64,000 bases of DNA from Mesorhizobium sp. M9A.F.Ca.ET.002.03.1.2 (GTDB taxonomy: Bacteria; Pseudomonadota; Alphaproteobacteria; Rhizobiales; Rhizobiaceae). The stretch is from positions 5,573,001-5,637,000 of the forward strand of contig NZ_CP034443.1 in the NCBI RefSeq assembly GCF_003952365.1, read 5' to 3'. A program made the translations under genes and the position numbers. The first letter of the stretch is position 1. The number at the start of each line of letters is the position of its first letter. The notes under the pieces are model-generated. The model worked only from the letters and a program-made list of their open reading frames with translations, was not told the origin of the DNA and ran no database searches. Positions 33,801 to 42,931 of the stretch are shown one piece after another.

Positions 33801-36371
33801 GAAGTGGCCAAGCTCAAAGTGTCGCCGCATTTCGCCGGCGAGCTGCTCGTCACCATCGGCGCCGACAAGCTCTTGAAGACGGTCACCGTCAGCGTGCCGG
33901 CCGGCGGCAGCACCATCGACATCCCGGTCGCGGACGACTGGGGCGCAGGCGCCTATGTCACGGCAACGCTGTTCAGGCCGGGCGATGCGCAGGAAACGCG
34001 CATGCCGGCGCGGGCCATCGGCGTCAAATGGCTGAAGGTCGATCCGGGCTCCAAGAAGCTCGCCGTCGCCTTGACGCCGCCGGACAAGGCCATGCCGCGC
34101 CAGCAGCTGTCGATCCCGGTTTCGGTGGCCGGCGTGCAGCCGGGCGCCAACGCCTATGTCATGGTCGCGGCCGTCGATGTCGGCATCCTCAACCTGACCA
34201 ACTACAAGGTGCCGGATCCGGAGACCTGGTTCTTCGGCCAGCGCATGCTCGGCCTTGAAGTGCGCGACCTCTACGGCCGCCTGATCGACGGTTCGCTGGG
34301 CACATCAGGCAAGCTGCGCACCGGCGGCGACGGCGCCAACATGCAGTCGCAAGGCAACCCGCCGACCGAAAAGCTGGTCGCCTTCTTCTCCGGCCCGGTC
34401 CAGCTCGACGCCGACGGCAAGGCGCGGATCGACTTCGACATCCCGCAGTTCAACGGCACCGTGCGCGTGATGGCCGTCGCCTGGACCAGGGACGCGGTCG
34501 GCCATGCCCAGACTGACGTGATCGTGCGCGATCCGGTGGTGATCACCTCCGGCCTGCCGCGCTTCCTGGCGCCCGGCGATTCGGCCGTCATGCGGCTCGA
34601 CGTCACCGACGCGGACGGTCCGGACGGCGACTATGCATTGTCGATAGACACCACCGGCGATCTCTCGGCCGGCAGTGCCGCCCTGCCCGAAAAGCTGACG
34701 CTCGCCAAGGGCAAGCGGCAGACACTGACCGTGCCGCTGATGGCCGCGACGCCGGGCAACGCCTCGATCACCATCAAGCTCGCTCATGCCGACGGCACCG
34801 CTGTCGAGCAGACGCTCTATGTTCCGGTACGCCCGGCGCAACTGCCGGTGACCACCCGCATGGTCGTCGACCTCAAGGGCAATGGCGGATCGCTGCGCGT
34901 CGACAAGGAGCTGCTGGCGGCAAGCCTGCTCGACGGCGCTTCGGTCAGCGTCGGCGTTTCACAGGCGGCGGCCTTCGACGTGCCGTCGCTCCTGATGACG
35001 CTCGACCGCTACCCCTATGGCTGCGCCGAGCAGACCACCAGCCGCGCCATGCCGCTTCTCTATGTCAACGACATGGCGTCGGGCGTCGGCATGGCCAGCG
35101 ACCCCGACCTGCACGGCCGGATCCAGGACGCCATCTACAAGGTGCTGAGCTATCAGGCCTCGGCCGGCAGCTTCGGCCTGTGGGGTCCGGGCTCCGGCGA
35201 CCTGTGGCTCGACGCCTATGTCACCGATTTCCTGACCCGGGCGCGCGAGCAGAAATACGACGTGCCGGCGCTGGCCATGAACCAGGCGCTGAGCAATCTG
35301 CAGAACTCGATCGGCTACGATCAGGACGTTCAGGACCGCGGCAGCGAGATCGCCTATGCGCTCTATGTGCTGGCCCGCAACAAGAAGGCCTCGATCGGCG
35401 ATCTGCGCTATTATGCCGACACCCAGCTCGAGGCCTTCACGAGCCCGATGGCCGTCGCCCAGTTGGCGGCGGGCCTGGCGCTTTACGGCGACACGCAACG
35501 CTCGGAAGCCACCTTCCAGGCGGCGCTGCAGCTGGCCCTGTCGACCTCCGCATACGACTACTACCGGTCGGACTATGGCTCGCCGCTGCGTGACGGCGCG
35601 GCGATGCTGGCGCTTGCCGCGGAATCGAAGCCGGTGCCGACGATCGTGCCGGCGCTGATCAAGCTGGTGACAAAGGAACGCGCCGCCGTCCGATGGACCA
35701 GCACGCAGGACGAGTCCTGGATGCTGCTGGCGGCCCGCGCGCTGAAGGCCGGCAATGATGCAATCGCGCTGACCATCAATGGCGCGCCGCATGCCGGCGC
35801 CTATTCGGACCAGATCGCCGGCAGCGACCTGGCCGACAGTCCGCTGACCGTCGCCAACACCGGCAGCAACCCGCTGCAGGCGGTGGTCACCACGGTGGCC
35901 TCGCCGATCCAGCCTCTGCCGGCCAGCGGCAACGGCTTCACCATCGGCCGCACCTACTACAAGCTCGACGGCACCGAAGCCAATGTCACGGAGGCGACCC
36001 AGAACGAACGCTATGTCGTCGTGCTCAAGATCTACGAGCAGAACAACTGGCCTTCGCGGCTCGTGATCACCGATCTGCTGCCGGCCGGCTTCGAGATCGA
36101 CAATCCGGGCCTGGTTTCCAGCGCCCAGTTGTCGAACTTCTCCTGGCTGGCCCAGACCGACGCCGCCCATCTCGAATTCCGCGACGACCGTTTCGTCGCG
36201 GCCTTCAATCCCAACGATGGCGACGGCGACCGCAACATCACGCTCGCCTATGTCGTGCGCGCGGTGACGCCGGGCACGTACGCCCATCCGGCGGCAACGG
36301 TAGAGGATATGTACCGGCCGCAATATTCGGCCCGCACCGCGACAGGCATGATGGAGGTCAGGGCGCCGTAA
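30879..36371 (+). CDS. Alpha-2-macroglobulin family protein with N-terminal PAN domain
   Basis: 1830-residue secreted protease trap. The signal peptide (GLSILILLFFAWGSSVAQAAEA) has no lipobox, unlike E. coli YfhM. Residues about 28-95 form a PAN/Apple-like module with paired cysteines (LDQCKTACLGDPACRAFTYN, KAKWCFLKSDY). A helical TPR-like stretch and many MG domains follow, then the thioester site PYGCAEQTTSRAM (Cys at about 1382), where CxEQ is intact. The C-terminal receptor-like domain ends RTATGMMEVRAP. Bacterial homologues cross-link attacking proteases in the periplasm. The ATG at 30879 follows GGAGG by 6 bases. It is followed by pbpC, the usual partner. Confidence 0.92.
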   Translation: MAMRAARGLSILILLFFAWGSSVAQAAEARRVVTSDNSDYFGFDLRSDQNVSLDQCKTACLGDPACRAFTYNPKAKWCFLKSDYNALKPFNGAVAGKVVNIDGDPDIGAPPDLAFFPAWMADQAQQYRNRLTGPAYTKPAEGLAALREAAEQASQTGDHRSAMQKYEALVSVLPDDGPLWFELARETLAVQPTANSAEASTLPANATSAGFNAYKLLRTTKTRADVLALLAAALDRRDLSRPALQAYEASLALVNSPAVKADYEDLKARKGFRVVEHTVEADTSAPRICAQFSEDLVKTGVDYSQFVTVDNAAPKGVEAKDKQICVEGLEHGQHYDVTFRSGLPAAIGEVITAPVVLSIYVQDRAPSARFTGDSFVLPAGARRGIPVVTVNMNAAEMKLYRIGDRSLTQLLSGYQFLRQLDGYDISNITDQMGEPVWQGQLDIADDLNKEVTTSFPVDEALPQRKPGVYVLTAQPVDENGDDDEDYDSRATQWFVVSDIGLSTYTGQDGLNVFARSLGTAKPIAGAELTLLARNNEILGTATSDAEGRAVFNPGLTRGEGGMVPAVLTAKQGDSDFVFLDMGRAGFDLSDRGVTGRPAPGALDVYAWTERGIYRASEDVHVAALARDGAAKAVENLPLTFIFTRPDGVENRRIVSDGASAGGHAVDLPLEPNAMRGTWTVAIHTDPKQAAVASQMFLVEDFVPDRIEFDLASDKQEIAQGETANVTVDGRFLYGAPAAGLALEGELTLSTTRDWDRFKGYSFGLADEQSAEPSVTPFTDLPAVGEDGKATFPVSVDQLPSTTKLVDAKVAIRMRETGGRAVERSLNIGIRPQGHMIGIRPDFDGDEVPQGGTAKFSLIAVDPDGKREALQGAQWSLVKVERNYQWYRSSNSWNYEPVTFTKSVANGQVDMTADGEATVSLPVDWGRYRLEIETSDPEGPATSYEFDAGWYVSSTTTETPDGLEIALDKDTYAAGEVAKLKVSPHFAGELLVTIGADKLLKTVTVSVPAGGSTIDIPVADDWGAGAYVTATLFRPGDAQETRMPARAIGVKWLKVDPGSKKLAVALTPPDKAMPRQQLSIPVSVAGVQPGANAYVMVAAVDVGILNLTNYKVPDPETWFFGQRMLGLEVRDLYGRLIDGSLGTSGKLRTGGDGANMQSQGNPPTEKLVAFFSGPVQLDADGKARIDFDIPQFNGTVRVMAVAWTRDAVGHAQTDVIVRDPVVITSGLPRFLAPGDSAVMRLDVTDADGPDGDYALSIDTTGDLSAGSAALPEKLTLAKGKRQTLTVPLMAATPGNASITIKLAHADGTAVEQTLYVPVRPAQLPVTTRMVVDLKGNGGSLRVDKELLAASLLDGASVSVGVSQAAAFDVPSLLMTLDRYPYGCAEQTTSRAMPLLYVNDMASGVGMASDPDLHGRIQDAIYKVLSYQASAGSFGLWGPGSGDLWLDAYVTDFLTRAREQKYDVPALAMNQALSNLQNSIGYDQDVQDRGSEIAYALYVLARNKKASIGDLRYYADTQLEAFTSPMAVAQLAAGLALYGDTQRSEATFQAALQLALSTSAYDYYRSDYGSPLRDGAAMLALAAESKPVPTIVPALIKLVTKERAAVRWTSTQDESWMLLAARALKAGNDAIALTINGAPHAGAYSDQIAGSDLADSPLTVANTGSNPLQAVVTTVASPIQPLPASGNGFTIGRTYYKLDGTEANVTEATQNERYVVVLKIYEQNNWPSRLVITDLLPAGFEIDNPGLVSSAQLSNFSWLAQTDAAHLEFRDDRFVAAFNPNDGDGDRNITLAYVVRAVTPGTYAHPAATVEDMYRPQYSARTATGMMEVRAP

Positions 36372-36408
36372 GGCGCCGATGGCGATCATAAAAATGGCGA
36401 TTGCGCTG

Positions 36409-36581
36409 CCCCTCATCCGCCTGCCGGCACCTTCTCCCCGTATAGTGACGGGGAGAAGGGAGCTGTCACGATCGTCAGCACCTGTTCTGCAACGTTGGAA
36501 ATTGGCGAAAGCCGCCGCGCAAGCCCCTTTCTCCCCGTCTCTATACGGGGAGAAATGCCCGGCAGGGCAATGAGGGGGCAG
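36409..36581. repeat. Two-hairpin intergenic repeat (RIME-like), copy 2
   Basis: About 173 bp filling the gap before pbpC. Outer ends are complementary (CCCCTCATCCGCCTGCCGGC at left, GCCCGGCAGGGC then ATGAGGGG at right). Inside are the hairpins CTTCTCCCCGT/ACGGGGAGAAG and TTTCTCCCCGT/ACGGGGAGAAA. Same family as 13577-13690 and 52381-52453. Confidence 0.78.
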
Positions 36582-36585
36582 CGCC

Positions 36586-38676
36586 ATGCTCTCAAAAAAA
36601 GTCTTACGCCGCATAGCCATCACAGCAGCTTCCTGCGCCGGCTTCCTCGCCCTCTCCGCCGCCGCCCTCTGGCAGCTCGACCGCGCCTTTCCGCCGCCGC
36701 TGCCGGCCGAGCTCATCGTGTCGGCTGAAGTGCAGGACCGCGACGGCCAGCTGTTGCGCGCCTTCGCCACGCCGGACGGCTATTGGCGGCTCGCCACCCG
36801 CCTCGACCAGATCGACAAGCTGCTCGTCGACATGCTGGTGACTTACGAGGACAAGCGCTTCTGGGACCATGAAGGCGTCGACGCGCTGGCGCTGGCGCGG
36901 GCCGCCGGCCAGTTCGCGACCAATGGCCGTATCGTCTCCGGCGGCTCGACGCTGTCGATGCAGCTCGCCCGGCTGACCGAACCGCGCGACAGCCGCAGCC
37001 TCGGCTCGAAGGTCAAGCAGATGCTGCGCGCCATCCAGATCGAGCGGCGGCTCACCAAGCGCGAGATCCTCGAACGCTATTTGACGCTGGCGCCTTATGG
37101 CGGCAATCTCGAAGGCGTGCGCGCCGCTTCGCTCGCCTATTTCGGCAAGGAGCCGAAGCGGCTGACGATCTCGGAGGCGGCCCTGCTCGTCGCCTTGCCG
37201 CAACTGCCGGAAAAACGCCGGCCCGACCGCAATCTCGCACTCGCCCACGCCGCCCGCGACCGGGTGCTGACGCGCATGGTTTCGGCAGGCCTGCTCGGCG
37301 AGCGCGAGGCCGCGCGCGCCGCGCTCGACGACGTTTCCGGCATCCGCCGCACGCTGCCGGCGCTCGCCGCCCATGTCGCCTATGCGATACTGCCCAGGGC
37401 CGTCCCCGGACAGTCGTTGCAGCTGACGATCCGCAAAAGCGTCCAGGAAGGGCTGGAACAGGTGGCCAGGGATGCCGCCACCAGGCTCGGGCCTCGCCTG
37501 TCCGTCGCCATGGTGATGGCCGACGCCCGCACCGGCGACATCCTTGGCGAGGTCGGCTCGGCCAACTATTTCGACGCCAGCCGCTCCGGCTGGATCGACA
37601 TGACCAGGATCGTCCGCTCGCCCGGTTCGACGTTGAAACCATTCATCTACGGGCTCGCCTTCGAACAAGGGCTGGTCGCGCAGGAAACGCTGATCGACGA
37701 CAGCCCGACGGATTTCGGGGGCTACCGGCCGAAGAATTTCGACATGGGCTACCAGGGCGACGTCAGCATCCGCCAGGCGCTGCAACTGTCGCTCAATGTG
37801 CCGGCGATCAGGGTGCTCGACGCGGTCGGGCCGGCGCGGCTGCTCGCGCGCTTCCGGCAGGCCGGCGTCACGCCGGTGCTGCCCCTGAACAAGGCGCCAG
37901 GTCTCGCCATCGGCCTTGGCGGCGTCGGCGTGACGCTGCGCGACCTCGTCCAGCTCTATGCCGGGCTTGCCAATGGCGGCAAGGCGCACACGCTGCATGA
38001 CGGCACCGAACCGGCGAATGCCGGGCGCTCCACCGTCACCATCCTGGACGATCAGGCAAACTGGCAGATCACCGACATCCTGTCGGGGGTGAAGCCGCCC
38101 GAAGGGGCCATGCAACGCGGCATCGCCTACAAGACCGGCACTTCCTACGGCTACCGCGATGCCTGGTCGGTCGGCTTCGACGGGCGCTACGTGCTGGGCG
38201 TCTGGGTCGGCCGTCCCGATGCCGGCGCGGTGCCCGGCCTGTCCGGCTATGTCTCGGCCGCACCCATCCTGTTCGAGGGCTTTGTCCGCTCCGGCCTGGC
38301 TGCCGTGCCGCTGCCAGGCCAGCCGGCCGGCGTCATTAGACCGAGGCGCGATGATCTGCCGGTGACGCTCGCCCGTTTCGGCGCCGGCGCCGACGGGCTG
38401 GTCCAGGCGACGCCGACCGAGCCCGCGCCGACGATCATCTTTCCACCCGATGGCGCCCGCGTCGATCTCGGCACCACCTCCGCCGGGGCCTCACCGCTGG
38501 TGCTGAAGCTGCAAGGCGGCCGGGCGCCGTTCCGCTGGCTGGCCAACGGCAAGCCGCTGGCCGGCATCGACCGGCGGCGCACAGCGACCTGGCAGCCTGA
38601 CGGCGCCGGCTATTCGACCCTGACCGTGATCGATGCGGCCGGACGTGCGGCCAGCGTGAAAGTATTCGTTGAGTGA
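36586..38676 (+). CDS. pbpC: Penicillin-binding protein 1C
   Basis: 696-residue bifunctional peptidoglycan synthase. One N-terminal membrane helix precedes the GT51 glycosyltransferase domain (TYEDKRFWDHEGVD with catalytic Glu near residue 86, then GGSTLSMQLARL). The transpeptidase domain has SPGSTLKPFIYG (SxxK serine), SLN and KTGTSYGYRDAW. A C-terminal BiPBP_C domain (about 600-696) is characteristic of PBP1C. PbpC with alpha-2-macroglobulin is a known pair thought to repair the wall and trap proteases after envelope damage. The ribosome site GAGGGGG is the right edge of the intergenic repeat. A 17-bp tandem duplication spans the stop codon. Confidence 0.93.
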   Translation: MLSKKVLRRIAITAASCAGFLALSAAALWQLDRAFPPPLPAELIVSAEVQDRDGQLLRAFATPDGYWRLATRLDQIDKLLVDMLVTYEDKRFWDHEGVDALALARAAGQFATNGRIVSGGSTLSMQLARLTEPRDSRSLGSKVKQMLRAIQIERRLTKREILERYLTLAPYGGNLEGVRAASLAYFGKEPKRLTISEAALLVALPQLPEKRRPDRNLALAHAARDRVLTRMVSAGLLGEREAARAALDDVSGIRRTLPALAAHVAYAILPRAVPGQSLQLTIRKSVQEGLEQVARDAATRLGPRLSVAMVMADARTGDILGEVGSANYFDASRSGWIDMTRIVRSPGSTLKPFIYGLAFEQGLVAQETLIDDSPTDFGGYRPKNFDMGYQGDVSIRQALQLSLNVPAIRVLDAVGPARLLARFRQAGVTPVLPLNKAPGLAIGLGGVGVTLRDLVQLYAGLANGGKAHTLHDGTEPANAGRSTVTILDDQANWQITDILSGVKPPEGAMQRGIAYKTGTSYGYRDAWSVGFDGRYVLGVWVGRPDAGAVPGLSGYVSAAPILFEGFVRSGLAAVPLPGQPAGVIRPRRDDLPVTLARFGAGADGLVQATPTEPAPTIIFPPDGARVDLGTTSAGASPLVLKLQGGRAPFRWLANGKPLAGIDRRRTATWQPDGAGYSTLTVIDAAGRAASVKVFVE

Positions 38677-38689
38677 AAGTGTTCGTTGA
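38656..38689 (+). repeat. 17-bp tandem duplication across the pbpC stop codon
   Basis: GTGAAAGTATTCGTTGA is followed at once by GTGAAAGTGTTCGTTGA, one base different. The TGA at the junction (38674-38676) ends pbpC, so the repeat creates or preserves the C-terminus. Confidence 0.7.
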
Positions 38690-39072
38690 GTAGACTGCGC
38701 CAAGCGATTCAACACATTGCGTTTTGCGCCTGCCGGCGGCTTCAGGAACTATGCTCGCGAATGGCGGCACTTCACGCTGTAAAACGAGCCGTTCCGTTTC
38801 CATAGCAGCGCTTCGATTTTCCCATCACCGCCGAATGAACCAGCCATTACCGAGCACAACCACGCCCCGACCAGCCATTGCCGGGGCGCGACCTGTCCCT
38901 AAATAGATCGTTTCATGAGCCCGGATTCCGCATGGCGGCGTTGTGAGGAAAGAATTTCCTCATTAGGCCAAAGATCGGCGAAAAATTGCTTCAAACGGAC
39001 AAAAAAAGCAACACCGAATGCATCTAATTTCTACCAATTCGGTAGATTGAAATGAGTTCAACGGAGGCGGAA
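38677..39072 (+). promoter_or_regulatory. Upstream region of the sulfate transport operon
   Basis: About 400 bp with no gene. Two inverted repeats stand out: TGAGGAAA-GAA-TTTCCTCA (38944-38962), and TCTACC-AATTC-GGTAGA (39030-39046), which ends 26 bp before the sbp start. The second is placed to block transcription and is a candidate site for a sulfur-responsive regulator. Confidence 0.45.
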
Positions 39073-40101
39073 ATGACCAATCCTCATTTCAGGAAATTGC
39101 TCGGCGCACTGGTCGCTGCATCGGTCCAGTTCGGAACGCTCGGTTTCGCGTTTGCCGATACCACCATTCTCAACGTGTCCTATGATCCAACGCGTGAACT
39201 GTACAAGCAATTCGACGAGGCCTTCGTCGCCCACTGGAAGGCCGAGACCGGTGAGACGGTGACCATCCAGCAGTCGCATGGCGGGTCGGGCGCCCAGGCC
39301 CGCGCCGTGATCGACGGCCTCGACGCCGACGTGGTGACGCTGGCGCTCGAAGGCGACATCAACGCCATCGTCTCGAAATCGAAGAAGATCAATCCGGACT
39401 GGCGGACCAAGTTCGAGAACAATTCGGCGCCCTACACTTCGACCATCATCTTCCTCGTCCGCAAGGGCAACCCGAAAGGCATCCAGGACTGGGGCGATCT
39501 GGTCAAGGACGACGTCCAGGTGATCACGCCGAATCCCAAGACCTCGGGCGGCGCGCGCTGGAACTATCTCGCCGCCTGGGCCTATGCCAACGCCAAGGAT
39601 GGCGGCGACGAGGCCAGGACGAAGGAATTCGTCGGCAACCTCTACGCCCATGTTCCGGTGCTCGACACCGGCGCGCGCGGCGCGACCGTGACCTTCGCGC
39701 AAAAGGGCCTGGGCGACGTGCTATTGGCCTGGGAAAACGAGGCCTATCTGGCGCTCGACGAGTTCGGCGCCGACAATTTCGACGTCGTCTACCCGCCAAC
39801 CTCGATCCTGGCCGAGCCGCCGGTCGCCGTGGTCGACGCCAATGTCGATGCCAAGGGTACGCGAAAAGTCGCCGAAGCCTATCTGAGCTTCCTCTATTCC
39901 AAGGAAGGCCAGACGCTGATCGCCAAGAACCACTATCGCCCGTCGAAGCCCGAGCTGGTGCCGGCGGAGGACCTCGCCAAACTGCCTGAGATCAAGCTGA
40001 TTACCATCGACGATCCACTTTTTGGCGGTTGGAAGAAAGCACAGCCTTACCATTTCGGCGACGGTGGTATATTCGACCAGATCTACAAGCCGGCCCAATA
40101 G
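39073..40101 (+). CDS. sbp: Sulfate ABC transporter substrate-binding protein (first copy)
   Basis: 342-residue periplasmic sulfate-binding protein. The signal peptide ends FGFAFADT, followed by [20 protein letters not shown], a family hallmark. Conserved anion-binding stretches are [26 protein letters not shown] and [21 protein letters not shown]. The ATG at 39073 follows GGAGG by 5 bases; an ATG 21 bases upstream precedes that site. First gene of sbp-cysT-cysW-cysA. A paralogue sits at 43837. Confidence 0.92.
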   Translation: MTNPHFRKLLGALVAASVQFGTLGFAFADTTILNVSYDPTRELYKQFDEAFVAHWKAETGETVTIQQSHGGSGAQARAVIDGLDADVVTLALEGDINAIVSKSKKINPDWRTKFENNSAPYTSTIIFLVRKGNPKGIQDWGDLVKDDVQVITPNPKTSGGARWNYLAAWAYANAKDGGDEARTKEFVGNLYAHVPVLDTGARGATVTFAQKGLGDVLLAWENEAYLALDEFGADNFDVVYPPTSILAEPPVAVVDANVDAKGTRKVAEAYLSFLYSKEGQTLIAKNHYRPSKPELVPAEDLAKLPEIKLITIDDPLFGGWKKAQPYHFGDGGIFDQIYKPAQ

Positions 40102-40133
40102 ACCCGATAAGCTAGACTCTAGATCAGGACGAC

Positions 40134-40985
40134 ATGACCACAGCACCCGCCAAGGCGAGGTGGCGGTTCAGACAGCCGAGCGTCATTCCGGGTTTCGGAT
40201 TGACGCTCGGCTTCTCACTTGCCTACCTCACCCTCATCATTCTCATTCCCCTGTCGGGGCTGATCTGGCGATCGGCCGCGCTCGGCTGGACCGATTTCTG
40301 GGCGATCGCCACCGACCGGCGCACCATCAATGCGCTTGAAATCAGCTTCGGCACCGCCTTCGTTGCCGCCGCCGTCAATGTCGTCTTCGGCACGATCGTC
40401 GCCTGGGTGCTGGTTCGCTACAACTTTCCGGGCCGCCGCATCGTCGATGCCATGGTCGACCTGCCCTTCGCCCTGCCGACGGCCGTGGCCGGCATTGCGC
40501 TGACCACGCTCTACGCGCCGAATGGCTGGCTCGGCAGTTTGCTGGCGCCGCTCGGCATCAAGGTCGCCTACACGCCGCTCGGCATCGTCATCGCGCTGAT
40601 CTTTATCGGCCTGCCTTTCGTCGTGCGCACCGTCCAGCCGATCATGGAGGAGATCGACAAGGAGGTCGAGGAAGTGGCCGCCACGCTTGGCGCCAATCGC
40701 TTCCAGACCATTGCCCGTGTCCTGCTTCCGGGCCTTGCGCCGGCCATCGTCACCGGCTTCGCGCTGGCTTTCGCGCGCGGCGTCGGCGAATACGGCTCCG
40801 TCATCTTCATCGCCGGCAACCTGCCCTACAAATCCGAGATCGCACCATTGCTGATCGTCATCCGGCTGGAGGAATACAATTACGCGGCGGCGACCGCGAT
40901 CGCGGCAATCATGCTCGCTTTGTCGTTCGTGATGCTGCTGGTCATCAATCTGGTGCAGACGTGGAGCCGCAAGCGCTATGGCTGA
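40134..40985 (+). CDS. cysT: Sulfate/thiosulfate ABC transporter permease CysT (CysU)
   Basis: 283-residue inner-membrane permease with about six helices. It starts with a short cytoplasmic tail and the [20 protein letters not shown] helix. The ATPase-coupling loop is [46 protein letters not shown] is diagnostic of sulfate permeases. It lies 32 bp after sbp and overlaps cysW by 8 bp. Confidence 0.93.
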   Translation: MTTAPAKARWRFRQPSVIPGFGLTLGFSLAYLTLIILIPLSGLIWRSAALGWTDFWAIATDRRTINALEISFGTAFVAAAVNVVFGTIVAWVLVRYNFPGRRIVDAMVDLPFALPTAVAGIALTTLYAPNGWLGSLLAPLGIKVAYTPLGIVIALIFIGLPFVVRTVQPIMEEIDKEVEEVAATLGANRFQTIARVLLPGLAPAIVTGFALAFARGVGEYGSVIFIAGNLPYKSEIAPLLIVIRLEEYNYAAATAIAAIMLALSFVMLLVINLVQTWSRKRYG

Positions 40986-41862
40986 TCCGGAGATCAAATC
41001 CTACGCGCCACATCACGAAAGCCAGTCGGCGGCGGTGACCGAAAGCCGCTCGGCAAGAGCCGTGCTGATGATCGTGACCTTCACCTTCCTCGGCATTTTC
41101 CTGCTCTTACCGCTGATCATCGTCTTCAACGAAGCCTTCGCAAAGGGCATCGAGGCTTATACCGAAGCGCTGGTCAACCCCGATTCGCGCTCGGCGATCC
41201 GCCTGACGCTGCTGGTGGCGGCGATCTCGGTGCCGCTCAATGTCGTCTTCGGCATCTCGGCCGCCTGGGCGATCGCCAAGTTCGAATTCAAGGGCAAGGC
41301 TTTTCTCACCACGCTCATCGACCTGCCGTTTTCGGTCTCGCCGGTTATTTCCGGCCTAGTCTATGTGCTTTTGTTCGGCGCACAGGGCCTGCTCGGCGCC
41401 TGGCTGAAGGCGCATGGCATCGTCATCCTGTTTGCCGTGCCGGGCATCGTGCTGGCCACCATCTTCGTCACTTTCCCCTTCGTCGCCCGCGAACTGATCC
41501 CTTTGATGCAGGAGCAGGGCAATGGCGACGAGGAGGCGGCGCTATCGCTCGGCGCCAATGGCTGGCAGGCCTTCTGGTACGTGACGCTGCCCAACGTCAA
41601 ATGGGGGCTGCTCTACGGCGTGCTGCTGTGCAATGCCCGCGCCATGGGCGAGTTCGGCGCGGTGTCGGTGGTGTCGGGACACATACGCGGGCTGACCAAC
41701 ACCATGCCGCTGCATGTCGAAATCCTCTATAACGAGTACAATGCCGCCGCCGCCTTCGCCGTCGCTTCGCTGCTTGCAGGCCTGGCGCTGGTGACGCTGG
41801 TCTTGAAAACAATTCTCGAAATGCGCTACGGCGCCGAGATCGCCGCGACGCGCGGACATTAG
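40978..41862 (+). CDS. cysW: Sulfate/thiosulfate ABC transporter permease CysW
   Basis: 294-residue permease that pairs with CysT to form the membrane channel. Key segments: [19 protein letters not shown], the coupling loop [23 protein letters not shown], and [20 protein letters not shown], the CysW signature. It overlaps the cysT end by 8 bp and is followed by cysA after 12 bp. Confidence 0.93.
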   Translation: MADPEIKSYAPHHESQSAAVTESRSARAVLMIVTFTFLGIFLLLPLIIVFNEAFAKGIEAYTEALVNPDSRSAIRLTLLVAAISVPLNVVFGISAAWAIAKFEFKGKAFLTTLIDLPFSVSPVISGLVYVLLFGAQGLLGAWLKAHGIVILFAVPGIVLATIFVTFPFVARELIPLMQEQGNGDEEAALSLGANGWQAFWYVTLPNVKWGLLYGVLLCNARAMGEFGAVSVVSGHIRGLTNTMPLHVEILYNEYNAAAAFAVASLLAGLALVTLVLKTILEMRYGAEIAATRGH

Positions 41863-41874
41863 AAGGTTCTGTAT

Positions 41875-42915
41875 ATGGAAGTTCGCGTTGCCAACGTGCG
41901 CAAGGAGTTTGAACGGTTTCCGGCGCTTCAAGACGTCTCGCTCGACATTAAATCCGGTGAACTGATCGCGTTGCTCGGACCTTCCGGCTCCGGCAAGACG
42001 ACGTTGCTCAGGCTGATCGCCGGGTTGGAGCGGCCAACGAAAGGAAAGATCTTCTTCGGCGAGGAGGACGCGTCGCAAAAGTCGATCCAGGAGCGCAATG
42101 TCGGCTTCGTCTTCCAGCATTATGCGCTGTTTCGCCATATGACGGTCGCCGACAATATCGGCTTTGGCCTCAAGGTTCGGCACGGGCCGACACGTCCGTC
42201 GGCGCAGGAAATCCGCCGCCGAGCCTCCGAGCTTCTCGACCTCGTCCAGCTTTCCGGCCTGGAAAAGCGCTATCCGGCGCAGCTTTCGGGCGGCCAGCGC
42301 CAACGCGTGGCGCTGGCCCGCGCCATGGCGATCGAACCGGCCGTGCTTTTGCTCGACGAGCCGTTCGGCGCGCTCGATGCCCAGGTCCGCCGTGAACTGC
42401 GCCGCTGGCTGCGCGACATCCATGACGCCACCGGCCACACCACCGTCTTCGTCACCCATGACCAGGAAGAGGCGCTCGAGCTTGCCGATCGCGTCGTGGT
42501 GATGAGCCAGGGCACCATCGAGCAGGTTGGCACCGCCGATGAGATCTACGACACGCCGAATTCGCCCTTCGTCTACGGCTTCATCGGCGAATCGAGCTCG
42601 ATCCCTGTCAAGGTCGAGGACGGCCAGGTCTGGATCGCCGACCGCCCGATCGGGCTGTCCGCGCCGCAGGCGCCGCAGGGCGAAGCGACGCTGTTCTTCC
42701 GCCCGCACGATGTCGAACTGGTGGACGAATGCAATGGCTGCATCGCCGGCACGGTCGTCGCCAGTCGCCGCGTCGCCGGCACCAGGCGGGTGGAGCTCGA
42801 AATCGGCGGCGAGCGCCAGCGGGTCGAGGTCGAGCTGCCCGTCGGCCATCCGGCGGCGCAGAAAAGCCGGGTGGCGTTCCGGCCGCGGCGCTGGAAGCTT
42901 TTTCCGGCTGCTTGA
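41875..42915 (+). CDS. cysA: Sulfate/thiosulfate ABC transporter ATPase CysA
   Basis: 346-residue ATPase. Walker A GPSGSGKTTLL near residue 35, signature LSGGQRQRVALARA near 136, Walker B VLLLDEPFGALDA and the switch His in FVTHDQEEALEL. The C-terminal TOBE-like part (about 240-346) is typical of CysA. Last gene of the sulfate operon; its end lies 16 bp from the convergent vapC stop. Confidence 0.93.
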   Translation: MEVRVANVRKEFERFPALQDVSLDIKSGELIALLGPSGSGKTTLLRLIAGLERPTKGKIFFGEEDASQKSIQERNVGFVFQHYALFRHMTVADNIGFGLKVRHGPTRPSAQEIRRRASELLDLVQLSGLEKRYPAQLSGGQRQRVALARAMAIEPAVLLLDEPFGALDAQVRRELRRWLRDIHDATGHTTVFVTHDQEEALELADRVVVMSQGTIEQVGTADEIYDTPNSPFVYGFIGESSSIPVKVEDGQVWIADRPIGLSAPQAPQGEATLFFRPHDVELVDECNGCIAGTVVASRRVAGTRRVELEIGGERQRVEVELPVGHPAAQKSRVAFRPRRWKLFPAA

Positions 42916-42931
42916 TCCTCGCAGGGCGCTA

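Noticed and set aside
36409..36581. Rho-independent terminator for the alpha-2-macroglobulin gene
   Set aside because: Hairpins are strong but have no T-run, and the element recurs elsewhere as a dispersed repeat.
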